Below are positions 9,306-17,061 of a DNA stretch of 52,049 bases, one piece after another. Under the pieces are notes generated by a model. The model had not been told where the DNA came from and made no database searches. It worked only from the letters and a program-made list of their open reading frames with translations. Both the position numbers and the translations under genes were made by a program. The DNA comes from Brevibacillus borstelensis (lineage in GTDB: Bacteria; Bacillota; Bacilli; Brevibacillales; Brevibacillaceae), in contig NZ_RHHO01000041.1 in assembly GCF_003710865.1 (NCBI RefSeq), positions 1 to 52,049 of the forward strand, given 5' to 3'. Numbering within the stretch: position 1 is the first letter of the stretch; each line of letters opens with the position of its first letter.

Positions 9306-10433
9306 TCAGGCGAGGAAAGTTTTATTGGCCTGGGCGACAGAGCCGACCAATGCCCCGAAAAACGCGATCCAGACAGGCAGTGCAAACAGCCAGCCTACCA
9401 GCGGAATGATCAGCAGGCACTGCAGAGCGACGACACCAAGCAGCTCGGCCAAGAGCGGAGAAACCTTCCACGAAAAGCGCTCGGCTACTCGGATGCCGAT
9501 CCATGAGCCGACGAATACTTTTGCCGACCAGGACAGGATCAGGAACGTCAGCAGCAGCGCAAGCGAGACAGGGATTCCTATGACCGTGATCAAAAGCAAT
9601 AGCGACAAAAACGGCATACCCAGGACGAGGCACGCTCCCCAAACAAAGGTGGAGCCTTTTCGTTGATCCAATTGCCGGTAAACACGTGTCAATCCGGCCG
9701 GGAACAGGAAGCGGATGGCAAGCCAGAGCAACAGCGTACTCAAAAGGGAGGAAAGCCCGAGCAGAATCGGGAAATAGGAGAATCCTTCATCCGGTTCCTC
9801 TACCGGAGCAGGGGAGAAGCGTTCCTCTCCTTTGAGCGCCGCACCTTGGCTGATGACAGCCCGTTGGGGACTGGTATAGACCAAGTCACCGCCGATCACG
9901 GCCGGCCCGTCGATATGAATCGTACGACTGTACAGCATGGAGATGCCCTCTCCGATGCTCCCCGTAATCCTGACGTTTTCCATGCGGCCGTTTGCTTCCC
10001 GCGCGATTTTGCCGTTCAAATCAACACTTGTCGCAAGCGTAAGCAGGTTTTTGCCGATACTGCCGTTCCGGTCAAGAACCAGGGTATGCGACAGATTGGT
10101 AACGCTTCCAGCCACCTTCCCGTTTAGGAGCAGCGTGTCTGTCATTGAACGGATGTCGCCGTCGATTTCGCCGGTGACAAGTGTTACGGCTGCAAACGTA
10201 AGGAGATCCCCTGTAATTCGTCCATTGACTTGGACATTTTCGCCAAATGCGTACACATCGCCGTCGACAACGCCATCGATGATGATTTTGGTGGCACTGA
10301 CAGCCAGATCGCCGCGGTGAGCGGTATCAGGGGGCAGGTAGTACCGATCAGAGATGACCCCGCTAAACGCATAAGCGGTAGAGGCCACAATCAGCAAACT
10401 TACAAAAAGAATCAGACTAAGCAGCTTTTTCAA
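9306..10433 (-). CDS. bactofilin-like (polymer-forming) membrane protein
   Basis: A 375-residue protein: signal peptide (1-22), a right-handed beta-solenoid rich in D/N-G turns (about 30-190; GVVDGDVYAFGENVQVNGRITGDL type repeats), a Pro/Glu linker, then about five membrane segments (from residue ~215). The repeat region resembles the polymer-forming bactofilin family, here exported and anchored. The start is TTG at 10433, with GGGAGG upstream; it follows the stop of the anti-sigma gene at 10435 by one base, so translation is coupled. As third gene of an ECF sigma operon it may act in envelope maintenance (inference). Confidence 0.75.
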   Translation of the reverse strand: MKKLLSLILFVSLLIVASTAYAFSGVISDRYYLPPDTAHRGDLAVSATKIIIDGVVDGDVYAFGENVQVNGRITGDLLTFAAVTLVTGEIDGDIRSMTDTLLLNGKVAGSVTNLSHTLVLDRNGSIGKNLLTLATSVDLNGKIAREANGRMENVRITGSIGEGISMLYSRTIHIDGPAVIGGDLVYTSPQRAVISQGAALKGEERFSPAPVEEPDEGFSYFPILLGLSSLLSTLLLWLAIRFLFPAGLTRVYRQLDQRKGSTFVWGACLVLGMPFLSLLLLITVIGIPVSLALLLTFLILSWSAKVFVGSWIGIRVAERFSWKVSPLLAELLGVVALQCLLIIPLVGWLFALPVWIAFFGALVGSVAQANKTFLA

Positions 10434-10434
10434 T

Positions 10435-10995
10435 TCAATCCACCTCCCGCTTGGACAGTCGCGAATGGGGGAGAGGCGAAAAACGGATATTCAGGATAAG
10501 CAGCAGCCCGACCAGTACGAAAAACGGCAAGGGAAGCGCCATGACATACGATGCGGGAGCATGAAAAAATTCGCGGGCGTTGTCGTTGAGCCATAGGGCC
10601 GAACTCCAGAAAAGATGGCTTTTCCATGAGGTCCATGCCGGCGCAACCCACTCAAGCCAGATTCGCTGCCAAAACACGAGGTAACAAACAGCGACGGCCA
10701 GAATGCTGCCGCCAAGCAGGAGCATGCGCCACAGAAAGCGGCGGCGAGTTCGCTTGTGCAGCATGGCGATTCCATGAATCTGTGCAGAGGTCATGTCGTA
10801 GAGCTGGAAAGACATAGGGGGGAGGTCGTCGGAGAAAAAGCGGTCGGCCACGAATTGCCTCTCCGCGACCAGCTGCTCAAGCGAGCTGCCGCAGTGGTGA
10901 CAACTGTCAACGTGTTTTTGGACGGCTTCTGCTTCTTCGCTAGAGAGTTCACCGTCACTGTACATCATCAAGGTAAGCTCATCAATATGCGGCAT
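10435..10995 (-). CDS. zinc-finger anti-sigma factor
   Basis: A 186-residue protein with an N-terminal ZAS-type zinc-binding motif H28-x3-C32-x2-C35 (HVDSCHHC), a membrane segment at about 86-108 and another near the C-terminus (about 150-170). It overlaps the sigma-factor gene by 14 bp, the usual arrangement for a membrane anti-sigma that holds its ECF partner inactive until a signal arrives. No extracytoplasmic sensor domain of known family is seen. Confidence 0.85.
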   Translation of the reverse strand: MPHIDELTLMMYSDGELSSEEAEAVQKHVDSCHHCGSSLEQLVAERQFVADRFFSDDLPPMSFQLYDMTSAQIHGIAMLHKRTRRRFLWRMLLLGGSILAVAVCYLVFWQRIWLEWVAPAWTSWKSHLFWSSALWLNDNAREFFHAPASYVMALPLPFFVLVGLLLILNIRFSPLPHSRLSKREVD

Positions 10996-11587
10996 CGGAC
11001 ATTCTCCTTTCCTCCCTGTATTTATCCAACTGCTCTTTCAATTGTTTGCGGGCCCGGAACAAGCGGGTCCCGACCGTATTTTTACTCATGCCGACGATGC
11101 TTCCTATCTCATCGTAACTCATTTCCTGCACAAATCGGAGAGTCAAAATCAGACGATCCGTTTCGGGCAAGCAATCCAGCAAGGCTGTCAATTCAGAATA
11201 GCTTTCTTTTTCCAGCAGAAACAGTTCCGGACTTTTTACGGGACCGGAGGGACGCTTGTGAACATGCTGATGCAGCTGCTCATCCTCAAGCGCAATTTCC
11301 CGTCTCTTTCGCAAAAAATCGATGCAGGCATTGGAGGCGATGCGATACAGCCAGGAATGAAAGGGCAGGGTGGGGTCGTATTTGTGTAAATTTTGCGCTA
11401 CTTTTAACCAAATTTCGTTGTGCAGGTCCTCGGCATCATGATAACTGGAGACCAGTCTTCTGATGATGCTCATGACACGGGGGGTAAATAAATTGACGAG
11501 TGCGGGAAAGGCCCGTGACTGTCCTTTGAGAAACTGCTGCACGAGCCGGACCGCTTCTGCATTGGCCCGAGCCAACTCTTGTTCCAT
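10982..11587 (-). CDS. ECF-type RNA polymerase sigma factor
   Basis: A 201-residue sigma factor. Region 2 includes DAEDLHNEIWLKV and the -10 recognition helix (FHSWLYRIASNACIDFLRK); region 4 contains the helix-turn-helix MSYDEIGSIVGMSKNTVGTR. GGAGGAGGGG precedes ATG 11587. An ECF-style promoter lies upstream (11616-11641), which suggests self-activation. Operon: sigma, zinc anti-sigma, solenoid membrane protein. Confidence 0.93.
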   Translation of the reverse strand: MEQELARANAEAVRLVQQFLKGQSRAFPALVNLFTPRVMSIIRRLVSSYHDAEDLHNEIWLKVAQNLHKYDPTLPFHSWLYRIASNACIDFLRKRREIALEDEQLHQHVHKRPSGPVKSPELFLLEKESYSELTALLDCLPETDRLILTLRFVQEMSYDEIGSIVGMSKNTVGTRLFRARKQLKEQLDKYREERRMSDAAY

Positions 11588-11615
11588 GGTTGTATCCCCT
11601 CCTCCCCATACTAAA

Positions 11616-11641
11616 TACGAAGACCGGCAGGAAAAATTTCA
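11616..11641 (-). promoter_or_regulatory. ECF-type autoregulatory promoter candidate
   Basis: On the minus strand TGAAAT (11641-11636), 16 bp and CGTA (11619-11616) fit the -35/-10 pattern of ECF sigma promoters (TGAAAC-N16-CGTC). It lies 29 nt before the sigma gene. Confidence 0.55.
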
Positions 11642-11671
11642 CTGCCGCCCCCCTATTTATTTGCGGTTTAA

Positions 11672-11692
11672 TTATCCACAAGTTGTGGAAAA
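11672..11692. promoter_or_regulatory. inverted pair of DnaA boxes
   Basis: TTATCCACA (11672-11680) is a perfect DnaA box. TGTGGAAAA (11684-11692) is the complement of TTTTCCACA, one mismatch from consensus, in inverted orientation 3 bp away. The pair lies just upstream of the ECF promoter. Confidence 0.65.
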
Positions 11693-11715
11693 GCGGGGGA
11701 GGTGAGCGAAGCGGA

Positions 11716-11973
11716 TCACCCGTTTTCTTTCGCTGCGGCTTTATCCCCATCTGCTTCCGCCTGTGTATCTTCGTCCTCCTGCAGCTCCACAGCCAGCCGC
11801 AACGCTGCTCTCATCTTTCTTCCTTTGATGATCGTGTACTCGTCCACTTGCAGGGATTGCAGGCGGTTGATCGCTTCCGCCAGGGCCTGTTGGTCGTCGT
11901 AAGGCTGGATGGTCAGCAGGCATTCTTCATCGCTCGCTTCCTGATATATGAGGTAAAACCGGTCGGCTGACAT
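11716..11973 (-). CDS. small hypothetical protein
   Basis: An 85-residue soluble protein with an alternating alpha/beta pattern and an acidic, Ala-rich tail (QEDEDTQAEADGDKAAAKENG). GAGGAGG lies 7 nt before the ATG at 11973, so the frame is credible. I do not recognise the family. It lies upstream of the ECF sigma operon on the same strand and its gene is bracketed by DnaA boxes. Confidence 0.7.
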   Translation of the reverse strand: MSADRFYLIYQEASDEECLLTIQPYDDQQALAEAINRLQSLQVDEYTIIKGRKMRAALRLAVELQEDEDTQAEADGDKAAAKENG

Positions 11974-11994
11974 GCAAAATCCTCCTCATCCACA

Positions 11995-12066
11995 TTATCC
12001 ACAGATTTATCAACAGGTTGTGCACAAAAACATTTGTTCGCGGTATAGATCAAAGGTTATCCACTG
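11995..12066 (+). promoter_or_regulatory. DnaA-box cluster
   Basis: TTATCCACA (11995-12003, perfect), TTATCAACA (12007-12015, one mismatch, exactly 12 bp on) and TTATCCACT (12058-12066, one mismatch) share one orientation; TTGTGCACAA (12018-12027) is a weaker fifth. The cluster covers the promoter region of the minus-strand gene ending at 11973. The rest of the gap to 12374 holds an 8-bp inverted repeat (12089-12096 with 12123-12130) and the promoter of the next gene. Confidence 0.65.
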
Positions 12067-12296
12067 TGAGCGGATGCTCCTGATAGTTTTGGCATGTTTT
12101 TGCTGATGTCCGTTAGGTAAATCATGCCAAGGGTTGACGTTTGGCAGGTAAGCAAAATTTCCCGTCCGGGCCCGGGTAGCCTTTTTTGATTATGAAGGCA
12201 GCCGCAAAACTGTACTGGGACTTGAGTCTTGTATCGAATATCAATATTTTCGATGAAGTGAACAATATCAATCGATTTTGCCAATCTCTTTATATG

Positions 12297-12324
12297 TTGC
12301 AAATTTTCATATTTATTTTACAAT
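12297..12324 (+). promoter_or_regulatory. promoter candidate for the amino-acid binding protein
   Basis: TTGCAA (12297-12302), a 16-bp spacer and TACAAT (12319-12324) lie 50 nt before the ATG at 12375. Confidence 0.55.
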
Positions 12325-12374
12325 GAGAGAAGGTGACTCATTGTTTGTCCGTAAAGTAAAAGGGGGATTTTCGA

Positions 12375-13622
12375 ATGAAAAAACAGAAAACTATGGCTTT
12401 TCTTGCAACTGTAGTAGCGCTTGGTACAGCTCTTGCGGGCTGCGGCGGAGGCAACGCTGGCGGGGGCGGCGGAAATGCCAGCGGAGGCGAGCAGCCGGCT
12501 CCGCAATCCGGCGGCAATACCGGCTCTTCCAGCGGCGGCGCTCTGCAAAAAATCGTTATCGCGGCAGTAGGACCAATGTCCGGGCAGTACTCCGACTACG
12601 GAAGCACGGCAAAGGCCGGTGCCGAGTACGCACTGAAGCAAAATCAGGAGAAGTTTAAAGCGCTGGGCTTCGACGTCCAGATGCTGACACAGGATGACCA
12701 GGCCGATCCGAAGCAAGGCGTGGCCGTAGCCCAAATGTTGATCTCCAATCCGGATGTCCTCGGTGTTGTCGGTCACGTGACGACTGGTGCATCGATTACG
12801 GCATCGGCGCAATACGAGCAAGAGAAGCTGGTCATGGTGTCTCCGTCCTCCACAGGTTCCAACCTGACTGACGAGGGCAAGAAGGTCGTTCACCGCATCT
12901 GTGCACGCGACGACCAGCAAGGCTCCAAGGCTGCAATTTACGCGAAAAACCAGTTGGGTGTGAAATCCGCTTATATCGTTCACGATAAACAAGCCTACGG
13001 CCAAGGCCTGGCTGATGAAGTGAAAAAGCAATTTGAGAAAGACGGCGTAACCATTGCGGGCTACGAGGGCATCACTGCCGGCGAGAAAGACTACAGCGCC
13101 GTGATCAACCAAATCCTCGCCGCGAACCCTGAAATGATCTACTTCGGCGGTTATTACTCCGATGCCGGCATCCTGATCAAGCAAGCTCGTGAAAAAGGCT
13201 ACAAAGGCGTATTCATGGGCGGCGATGGCTACGACTCTGCTGACCTGGTGAAAATTGCGGGCGCAGACAACGCGAACAACGTAATCTTTACCTCCACTGT
13301 AGGCGATCTTTCCGCAACAGAAGAGGGCAAGAAGTGGATCAGCGAATTTGAATCGAGCACAGGCAATAAAGTAGGGATCTTCACTTCCTTTGGCTATGAC
13401 TCCATGAACGTCATGCTGCATGGACTGGAAGAAGCGATTAAAGCGAACAACGGACAAAAGCCGACTCGCGAGCAAGTCCTGGATGCTGTCCATAAAACAA
13501 AAGACTTCCAAGGCCAGTTCGTAAAAGTAACATTCAACGAAAAAGGCGACAACGAATTCGCGTCTGTCTACGTGTACAAATACGAGAACGGTCAAAAGGT
13601 ATTCGTAGGGGAAGCGAAGTAA
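12375..13622 (+). CDS. branched-chain amino acid ABC transporter substrate-binding lipoprotein
   Basis: A 415-residue type I periplasmic-binding-fold protein of the LivJ/LivK family. The signal peptide ends in the lipobox LAGC (Cys23), followed by a Gly/Ser/Asn-rich linker to about residue 55. Family segments GPMSGQYSDYG, SPSSTGSNLTD and FGYDSMNVM are clear. It would bind Leu/Ile/Val or a similar amino acid outside the membrane. GGGGG precedes the ATG. No permease or ATPase gene accompanies it, so it must use a transporter encoded elsewhere. Confidence 0.92.
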   Translation: MKKQKTMAFLATVVALGTALAGCGGGNAGGGGGNASGGEQPAPQSGGNTGSSSGGALQKIVIAAVGPMSGQYSDYGSTAKAGAEYALKQNQEKFKALGFDVQMLTQDDQADPKQGVAVAQMLISNPDVLGVVGHVTTGASITASAQYEQEKLVMVSPSSTGSNLTDEGKKVVHRICARDDQQGSKAAIYAKNQLGVKSAYIVHDKQAYGQGLADEVKKQFEKDGVTIAGYEGITAGEKDYSAVINQILAANPEMIYFGGYYSDAGILIKQAREKGYKGVFMGGDGYDSADLVKIAGADNANNVIFTSTVGDLSATEEGKKWISEFESSTGNKVGIFTSFGYDSMNVMLHGLEEAIKANNGQKPTREQVLDAVHKTKDFQGQFVKVTFNEKGDNEFASVYVYKYENGQKVFVGEAK

Positions 13623-13692
13623 CGACTGATGGGGAAGGGCCGTACAGGACATACTACGGTTGATTGCGACTACCTTTGAAAGGGGTATCCAC

Positions 13693-13812
13693 ATGTCCAA
13701 CAACCGCAGCACCCAATACGGCAACAATCAGGGACACAGCAGCAAATCGCAAACGTCCCAAAAGCAAAAGTCCGAAAAGGACAAAAACCTGAACAGGCAA
13801 GACCCGCAGTAG
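13693..13812 (+). CDS. very small hydrophilic protein, possibly spore-related
   Basis: A 39-residue frame made mostly of Ser, Gln, Asn and Lys (MSNNRSTQYGNNQGHSSKSQ...). AAAGGGG lies 8-9 nt ahead of the ATG and a strong terminator follows 30 nt after the stop. The composition resembles minor small acid-soluble spore proteins, but I cannot assign a family. Confidence 0.55.
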   Translation: MSNNRSTQYGNNQGHSSKSQTSQKQKSEKDKNLNRQDPQ

Positions 13813-13841
13813 CAGGTCAGGCCTTGAGAGGGAGCATAAGG

Positions 13842-13880
13842 AAACGCCCTGGAGAGGAGCAATCTCCAGGGCGTTTTTTA
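13842..13880. terminator. strong bidirectional terminator
   Basis: A 14-bp perfect stem (13842-13855 with 13863-13876; aaacgccctggaga) has a 7-nt loop and ends in TTTTTT. It separates the convergent small genes at 13693-13812 and 13878-14015. Confidence 0.93.
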
Positions 13881-14015
13881 GCGGATGCGCTGTTTGCTGG
13901 GGAGACGTTTTTCCGGGTGGCCGTAGCCATTGTGCTCCTTGTTCTCCTGAGCATGGGCCTGCGCTTCGTGAACTTTTCCGACGAACTCCTTTGTGCTCAT
14001 CTTGGTAAAATCCAT
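13878..14015 (-). CDS. very small basic protein, family not recognised
   Basis: A 45-residue frame (MDFTKMSTKEFVGKVHEAQA...) rich in His, Lys and Glu. GGGAGGTG lies 3-4 nt before the ATG at 14015, and the stop is inside the 3' flank of the shared terminator. The strong ribosome binding site and clean ending support a real gene. It has no membrane segment. Function unknown. Confidence 0.6.
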   Translation of the reverse strand: MDFTKMSTKEFVGKVHEAQAHAQENKEHNGYGHPEKRLPSKQRIR

Positions 14016-14106
14016 GCGGCACCTCCCAAAATTGGCATCACGCTTTCTTACTATGGCCCAATTGGTCAGGAAACATTTACGGCTCTCCAGTTAACGCCTA
14101 TTATGA

Positions 14107-14146
14107 AAAGCCGACATCCTTGCAGAAAAAGGATGATCGGCTTTGT
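14107..14146. terminator. terminator after the secreted protein at 14169
   Basis: aaagccgacatcctt (14108-14122) pairs with aaggatgatcggcttt (14129-14144), with one bulge. On the minus strand the stem ends in TTTTC. It serves the minus-strand gene at 14169-14519. Confidence 0.8.
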
Positions 14147-14168
14147 TTTGTTAGTCCCAAGCGAATGT

Positions 14169-14519
14169 TTACATAGGACCTACATTGAAGTTGAATGTAT
14201 AAACAAGCATACCGCTATAGTAAACATCTACCTTGTAGTAGCCTGTAGAAGAGGCAATCACTCGACCCCGGGAGTCGATGCTGATCCCGCCCGGTTTTGA
14301 CTCGTAGGAGATGTAGTGTGTGTAATTGGGGCCGCTGGGAAGACTATCGTAAATAGGATTTTGATAGAGATCCAGGTTCACATTGACTTCAGTAACGCTT
14401 GCCACGCCGACTGCAGCTTGCGATGGGGCGATCAAGGCTTCGGCATTAGCCGCAGCTTGTCCTGCCAAAAGCAAGGGAATGGCCAGCAAACCTGACCTGA
14501 TAAGGTTCATTTTCTTCAT
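14169..14519 (-). CDS. small secreted protein, function unknown
   Basis: A 116-residue protein with an N-terminal signal peptide (KKMNLIRSGLLAIPLLLAGQAAANAEA, cleavage near residue 27). The mature part is rich in Tyr, Ser and Gly and has a beta-sandwich look (SRGRVIASSTGYYKVDVYY resembles bacterial Ig-like strands). I start at ATG 14519, 9 nt after AAAGGAG; TTG 14522 is also in frame. It is followed by a terminator and preceded on the same strand by another small secreted protein gene (14669-15124), so the two may form a pair. Confidence 0.7.
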   Translation of the reverse strand: MKKMNLIRSGLLAIPLLLAGQAAANAEALIAPSQAAVGVASVTEVNVNLDLYQNPIYDSLPSGPNYTHYISYESKPGGISIDSRGRVIASSTGYYKVDVYYSGMLVYTFNFNVGPM

Positions 14520-14668
14520 CAAGACCCGCTCCTTTATTTCAAATGAACGAACAATACTGTAAATTCCATATACAAAACGCTTTCCGCTGCAAACGACGCC
14601 TATCGAAGTTATTCAGTATTAGTAAGATGACGATGCCCGTTGGAATGCTCAACAGGCGCCAAAATAGA

Positions 14669-15124
14669 TTACGGAGTTTGGATGTACATGTAGTGTACGT
14701 CAGCTCCCCAATTCCAGTTTCCAGATTCGTCTTGGACACCTACTGATACACCAAGCGTTTCATTTCTAGGCAGTGAAACGGGAATTTCGAAGGACTGCGT
14801 ATTGCTGCTTGTGTTTTGGGGCAGTACACCAGAGCTATAAATACTGCCGTTTTTATCATAGACAAGAACCCAGAATGTACTAAATACGGTGTTGTCATCT
14901 GGATCAGATTGGACCCACGTTATTTTTGGCTGCTCATTATAGTAAATGGTCGGGCTGTACTCTTTGTTTGAAGCAGGGGTGGTGATGCTCACGTAAGGCC
15001 GGTTATTGCCCTGGGCAGATGCGGTTGCCTCGGTTTTGGCAAAGGAAATGGAAGGTACAAGCGAAGTAATTGCCATTAAAGAGGCTAGCAGCAGAGTGGT
15101 TTTCTTCAATTTTTTAAGAACCAT
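14669..15124 (-). CDS. secreted Ig/fibronectin-like domain protein
   Basis: A 151-residue protein with a clear signal peptide (LKKTTLLLASLMAITSLVPSISFA, cleavage near residue 29). The mature part has a single beta-sandwich-like domain: YVSITTPASNKEYSP, ITWVQSDPDDNT and a C-terminal GVQDESGNWNWGADVHYMY pattern, as in extracellular fibronectin III or Ig-like modules. Probably exported and cell-surface or free. No enzyme motif. 145 bp without features separates it from the next secreted-protein gene. Confidence 0.7.
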   Translation of the reverse strand: MVLKKLKKTTLLLASLMAITSLVPSISFAKTEATASAQGNNRPYVSITTPASNKEYSPTIYYNEQPKITWVQSDPDDNTVFSTFWVLVYDKNGSIYSSGVLPQNTSSNTQSFEIPVSLPRNETLGVSVGVQDESGNWNWGADVHYMYIQTP

Positions 15125-15214
15125 AATAAAACATACCTTCTAAATAATGTAAATTCAAAATGAATTGTAAACCTTTGTTTCTCAAAAGTAAATAGGTTTA
15201 TGGTAAAAAATGTA

Positions 15215-15535
15215 AAGAAAAAGCCGCACACCCGCCTTCCTAGAGCGGCAATCTCTATGACGGCGCATTCGAGCGCAATAAAATTCGGAGGTCGATCGGT
15301 ATATGGCGACTTTATTGAAGGATGAAACGGTGTGCAGCGCGGAGTATAACGAAGTCGAACGTGAGGTTAACAAAGTCGAACAAAGTCGAACGTGAGGCTA
15401 ACGTTGGGGGAGCCCGTAAAAACGCAGCATCAATCGTAACTCTTTTAGGTGCTTCCGTAGCGGCACTATGTATTAGCGCTGTCCACGGTCGTTTTTGCAT
15501 AATAAAAGCCTCCGTTTCTCGTAACGGAGGCTTGC
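15215..15535. repeat. gene-free intergenic region with compound repeats
   Basis: No credible gene lies in 15125-15664. It holds a hairpin (gccgc/gcggc, 15222-15251, followed on the minus strand by TTTTTC), a 20-bp near-perfect direct repeat (15352-15371 and 15383-15402, AAGTCGAACGTGAGG core) with a partial third copy between, and a strong hairpin (aagcctccgtt 15506-15516 with aacggaggctt 15522-15532) whose minus-strand end is TTTTATT. It looks like a mobile or recombined intergenic repeat. Confidence 0.55.
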
Positions 15536-15664
15536 ACATATCAGGAACGAGTACATAACGGGTATGGGGTACACGGTGCAGCGGAACGGTTTTGCCGATT
15601 TGCTCGCCAGTCCGTCCGGTAAATCACCGCCAGAATCCCGTCATATCGTCGTTTAAAGTCAGTA

Positions 15665-15739
15665 TGGTACGCCCGAGAGGAGTCGAACCTCCGCACGCGG
15701 TTCCGGAGACCGCTGCTCTATCCACTGAGCTACGGGCGC
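15665..15739 (-). tRNA. tRNA-Arg (CCG)
   Basis: A complete 75-nt cloverleaf on the minus strand with encoded CCA. The anticodon loop CTCCGGA on a gcggt/accgc stem gives anticodon CCG. The first acceptor pair is G-U. It stands alone, away from the tRNA cluster at 296-822. Confidence 0.94.
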
Positions 15740-15849
15740 ATAATAGGATAACTTAAATTATAAAAGATAAGGCGGACAGATGCAAATGAAAAAATTGCAA
15801 CCCGGATATTGGGATGCACGAAGGGGAAATGGTTCCATGTACAAGCTTA

Positions 15850-15882
15850 CAGAGCAGCAGGGGTGGGCCCATACTGCTCTGT
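15850..15882 (-). terminator. hairpin after the iron-binding lipoprotein gene
   Basis: acagagcag (15850-15858) pairs with ctgctctgt (15874-15882). It lies just past the stop at 15893. No T run follows, so termination may be weak. Confidence 0.5.
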
Positions 15883-15892
15883 CGAGTGTGTG

Positions 15893-16897
15893 TTATTTTA
15901 CATCAAAGCGCTTCAAAATATCGTCCAGCAACAGTTCGGCTGACAAAATGCTGCCCCCGATGTTCCACACGACGTCGTTGACTTCAAACACTTTGTTGTT
16001 TTTCACGACATTGAGGTTTTTCCAGAGCGGGTCGTTCATCACTTCTTCTCTATATTTGGAGCCTTCTTTCTTTTCTCCATGATCCGATACCCAGTAAAAC
16101 AGCACATCGCCGTCGGCATCAGCCAGTTGTTCCTTTGCGATCACTTGCATGAATTCATCCTTATCCTGAGAGGCCGGACGGGCAAAGCCCAGCTGGCTCA
16201 GCATGACGCCTGCAAAGGTATCCTTCATGTAAAGCCGGATTTTCCCTGGCTGAAAGCGGATCAATGATACTTTGGCTTTTGTTTTGTCGCCCAGCTTTGC
16301 TTTCGCCTCTTCTACCTTTTTGTCAAAGTCGGCCAGGAGCTTTTCACCGTCGGCTTTTTTGCCAAGGGCTTCGGCATACAGCATGAAGTTGGGCTTCCAT
16401 TTGCCCGCCAGATCCTCGGAGAATACCGTCGGGGCAATGCCGGACAACTGCGAATATACTTTTTCATGGCGGACCTTGTTGCCCAGGATCAGATCTGGTT
16501 TGAGGCTCGCGATCAGTTCGATGTTTGGCTGCGCCTCATCGCCCAGTACGGTTACATCCTGCATTTTGTCTTTAATATGGTCATGCCACGGATTTCCGCG
16601 CGGGGACTGCACAGCGCCTACAGGTTTGACACCCAGACCGAGCAGGGCTTCTGTCCCTTCGCTGGTCAGGACAACGACGCGCTCCGGGGTACCTTTGATC
16701 TCGGCTTCTCCCATCGCGTGTTTTACTTTCCGGATGTCGCTCTTGGTGTCAGTGGCTGCAGCCTGGTCCTGGCCCTGAGATTGCGCCGGTTGGCTGCCCG
16801 TGTTGTTTTGGCCGCCGCTGCAGCCCGTGACCAAAAGCATGAGAGACAATGCTGCTGCGATCAAAAGCTGCCACGATGGCTTGTGAATTGCCGACAT
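15893..16897 (-). CDS. iron-siderophore ABC transporter substrate-binding lipoprotein (YfiY-like)
   Basis: A 334-residue type III (FhuD/BtuF-like) binding protein. The lipobox is LVTGC (Cys26), then a Gln/Asn-rich linker. Family segments: VKHAMGEAEIKGTPERVVVL, KPDLILGNKVRHEKVY and the C-terminal KNNKVFEVNDVVWNIGG. It would capture a ferric hydroxamate-type siderophore outside the cell (inference from YfiY similarity). AGGAGG is 8 nt before ATG 16897; an earlier in-frame ATG at 16942 overlaps the promoter. It diverges from two permease genes across a Fur-box region. Closely related to the protein at 33572. Confidence 0.93.
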   Translation of the reverse strand: MSAIHKPSWQLLIAAALSLMLLVTGCSGGQNNTGSQPAQSQGQDQAAATDTKSDIRKVKHAMGEAEIKGTPERVVVLTSEGTEALLGLGVKPVGAVQSPRGNPWHDHIKDKMQDVTVLGDEAQPNIELIASLKPDLILGNKVRHEKVYSQLSGIAPTVFSEDLAGKWKPNFMLYAEALGKKADGEKLLADFDKKVEEAKAKLGDKTKAKVSLIRFQPGKIRLYMKDTFAGVMLSQLGFARPASQDKDEFMQVIAKEQLADADGDVLFYWVSDHGEKKEGSKYREEVMNDPLWKNLNVVKNNKVFEVNDVVWNIGGSILSAELLLDDILKRFDVK

Positions 16898-16914
16898 GAT
16901 GAAAACCTCCTGAT

Positions 16915-17026
16915 TGATAGTGATTATCATTGTAGACAACATACTGTATTTGGAAAATAGGTGTCAACAGTTTTTTGATAATAATTATCATTTTCATTGA
17001 CTAGAAGGTGAAAGGGATACTAAAAT
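16915..17026. promoter_or_regulatory. divergent promoters with two Fur boxes
   Basis: TGATAATAATTATCA (16976-16990) is a perfect 7-1-7 Fur box. TGATAGTGATTATCA (16915-16929) has one mismatch. Minus-strand promoter: TTGACA (16967-16962), 18 bp, TATGTT (16943-16938). Plus-strand promoter: TTGACT (16997-17002), 18 bp, TAAAAT (17021-17026). The first box lies between the two -35 elements and the second at the start site of the binding-protein gene, so iron should repress both directions. Confidence 0.9.
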
Positions 17027-17061
17027 GTTACCAATGCAATTGGGGAAAGTAGGGAATACGT

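Noticed and set aside
11995..12066. Reading the DnaA-box cluster as the chromosome origin
   Set aside because: No dnaA, dnaN or AT-rich unwinding region is near; the cluster is reported only as possible DnaA-binding sites.
12318..13727. 469-codon minus-strand frame antisense to the amino-acid binding protein
   Set aside because: Antisense shadow; the plus strand has a lipobox and clear family blocks.
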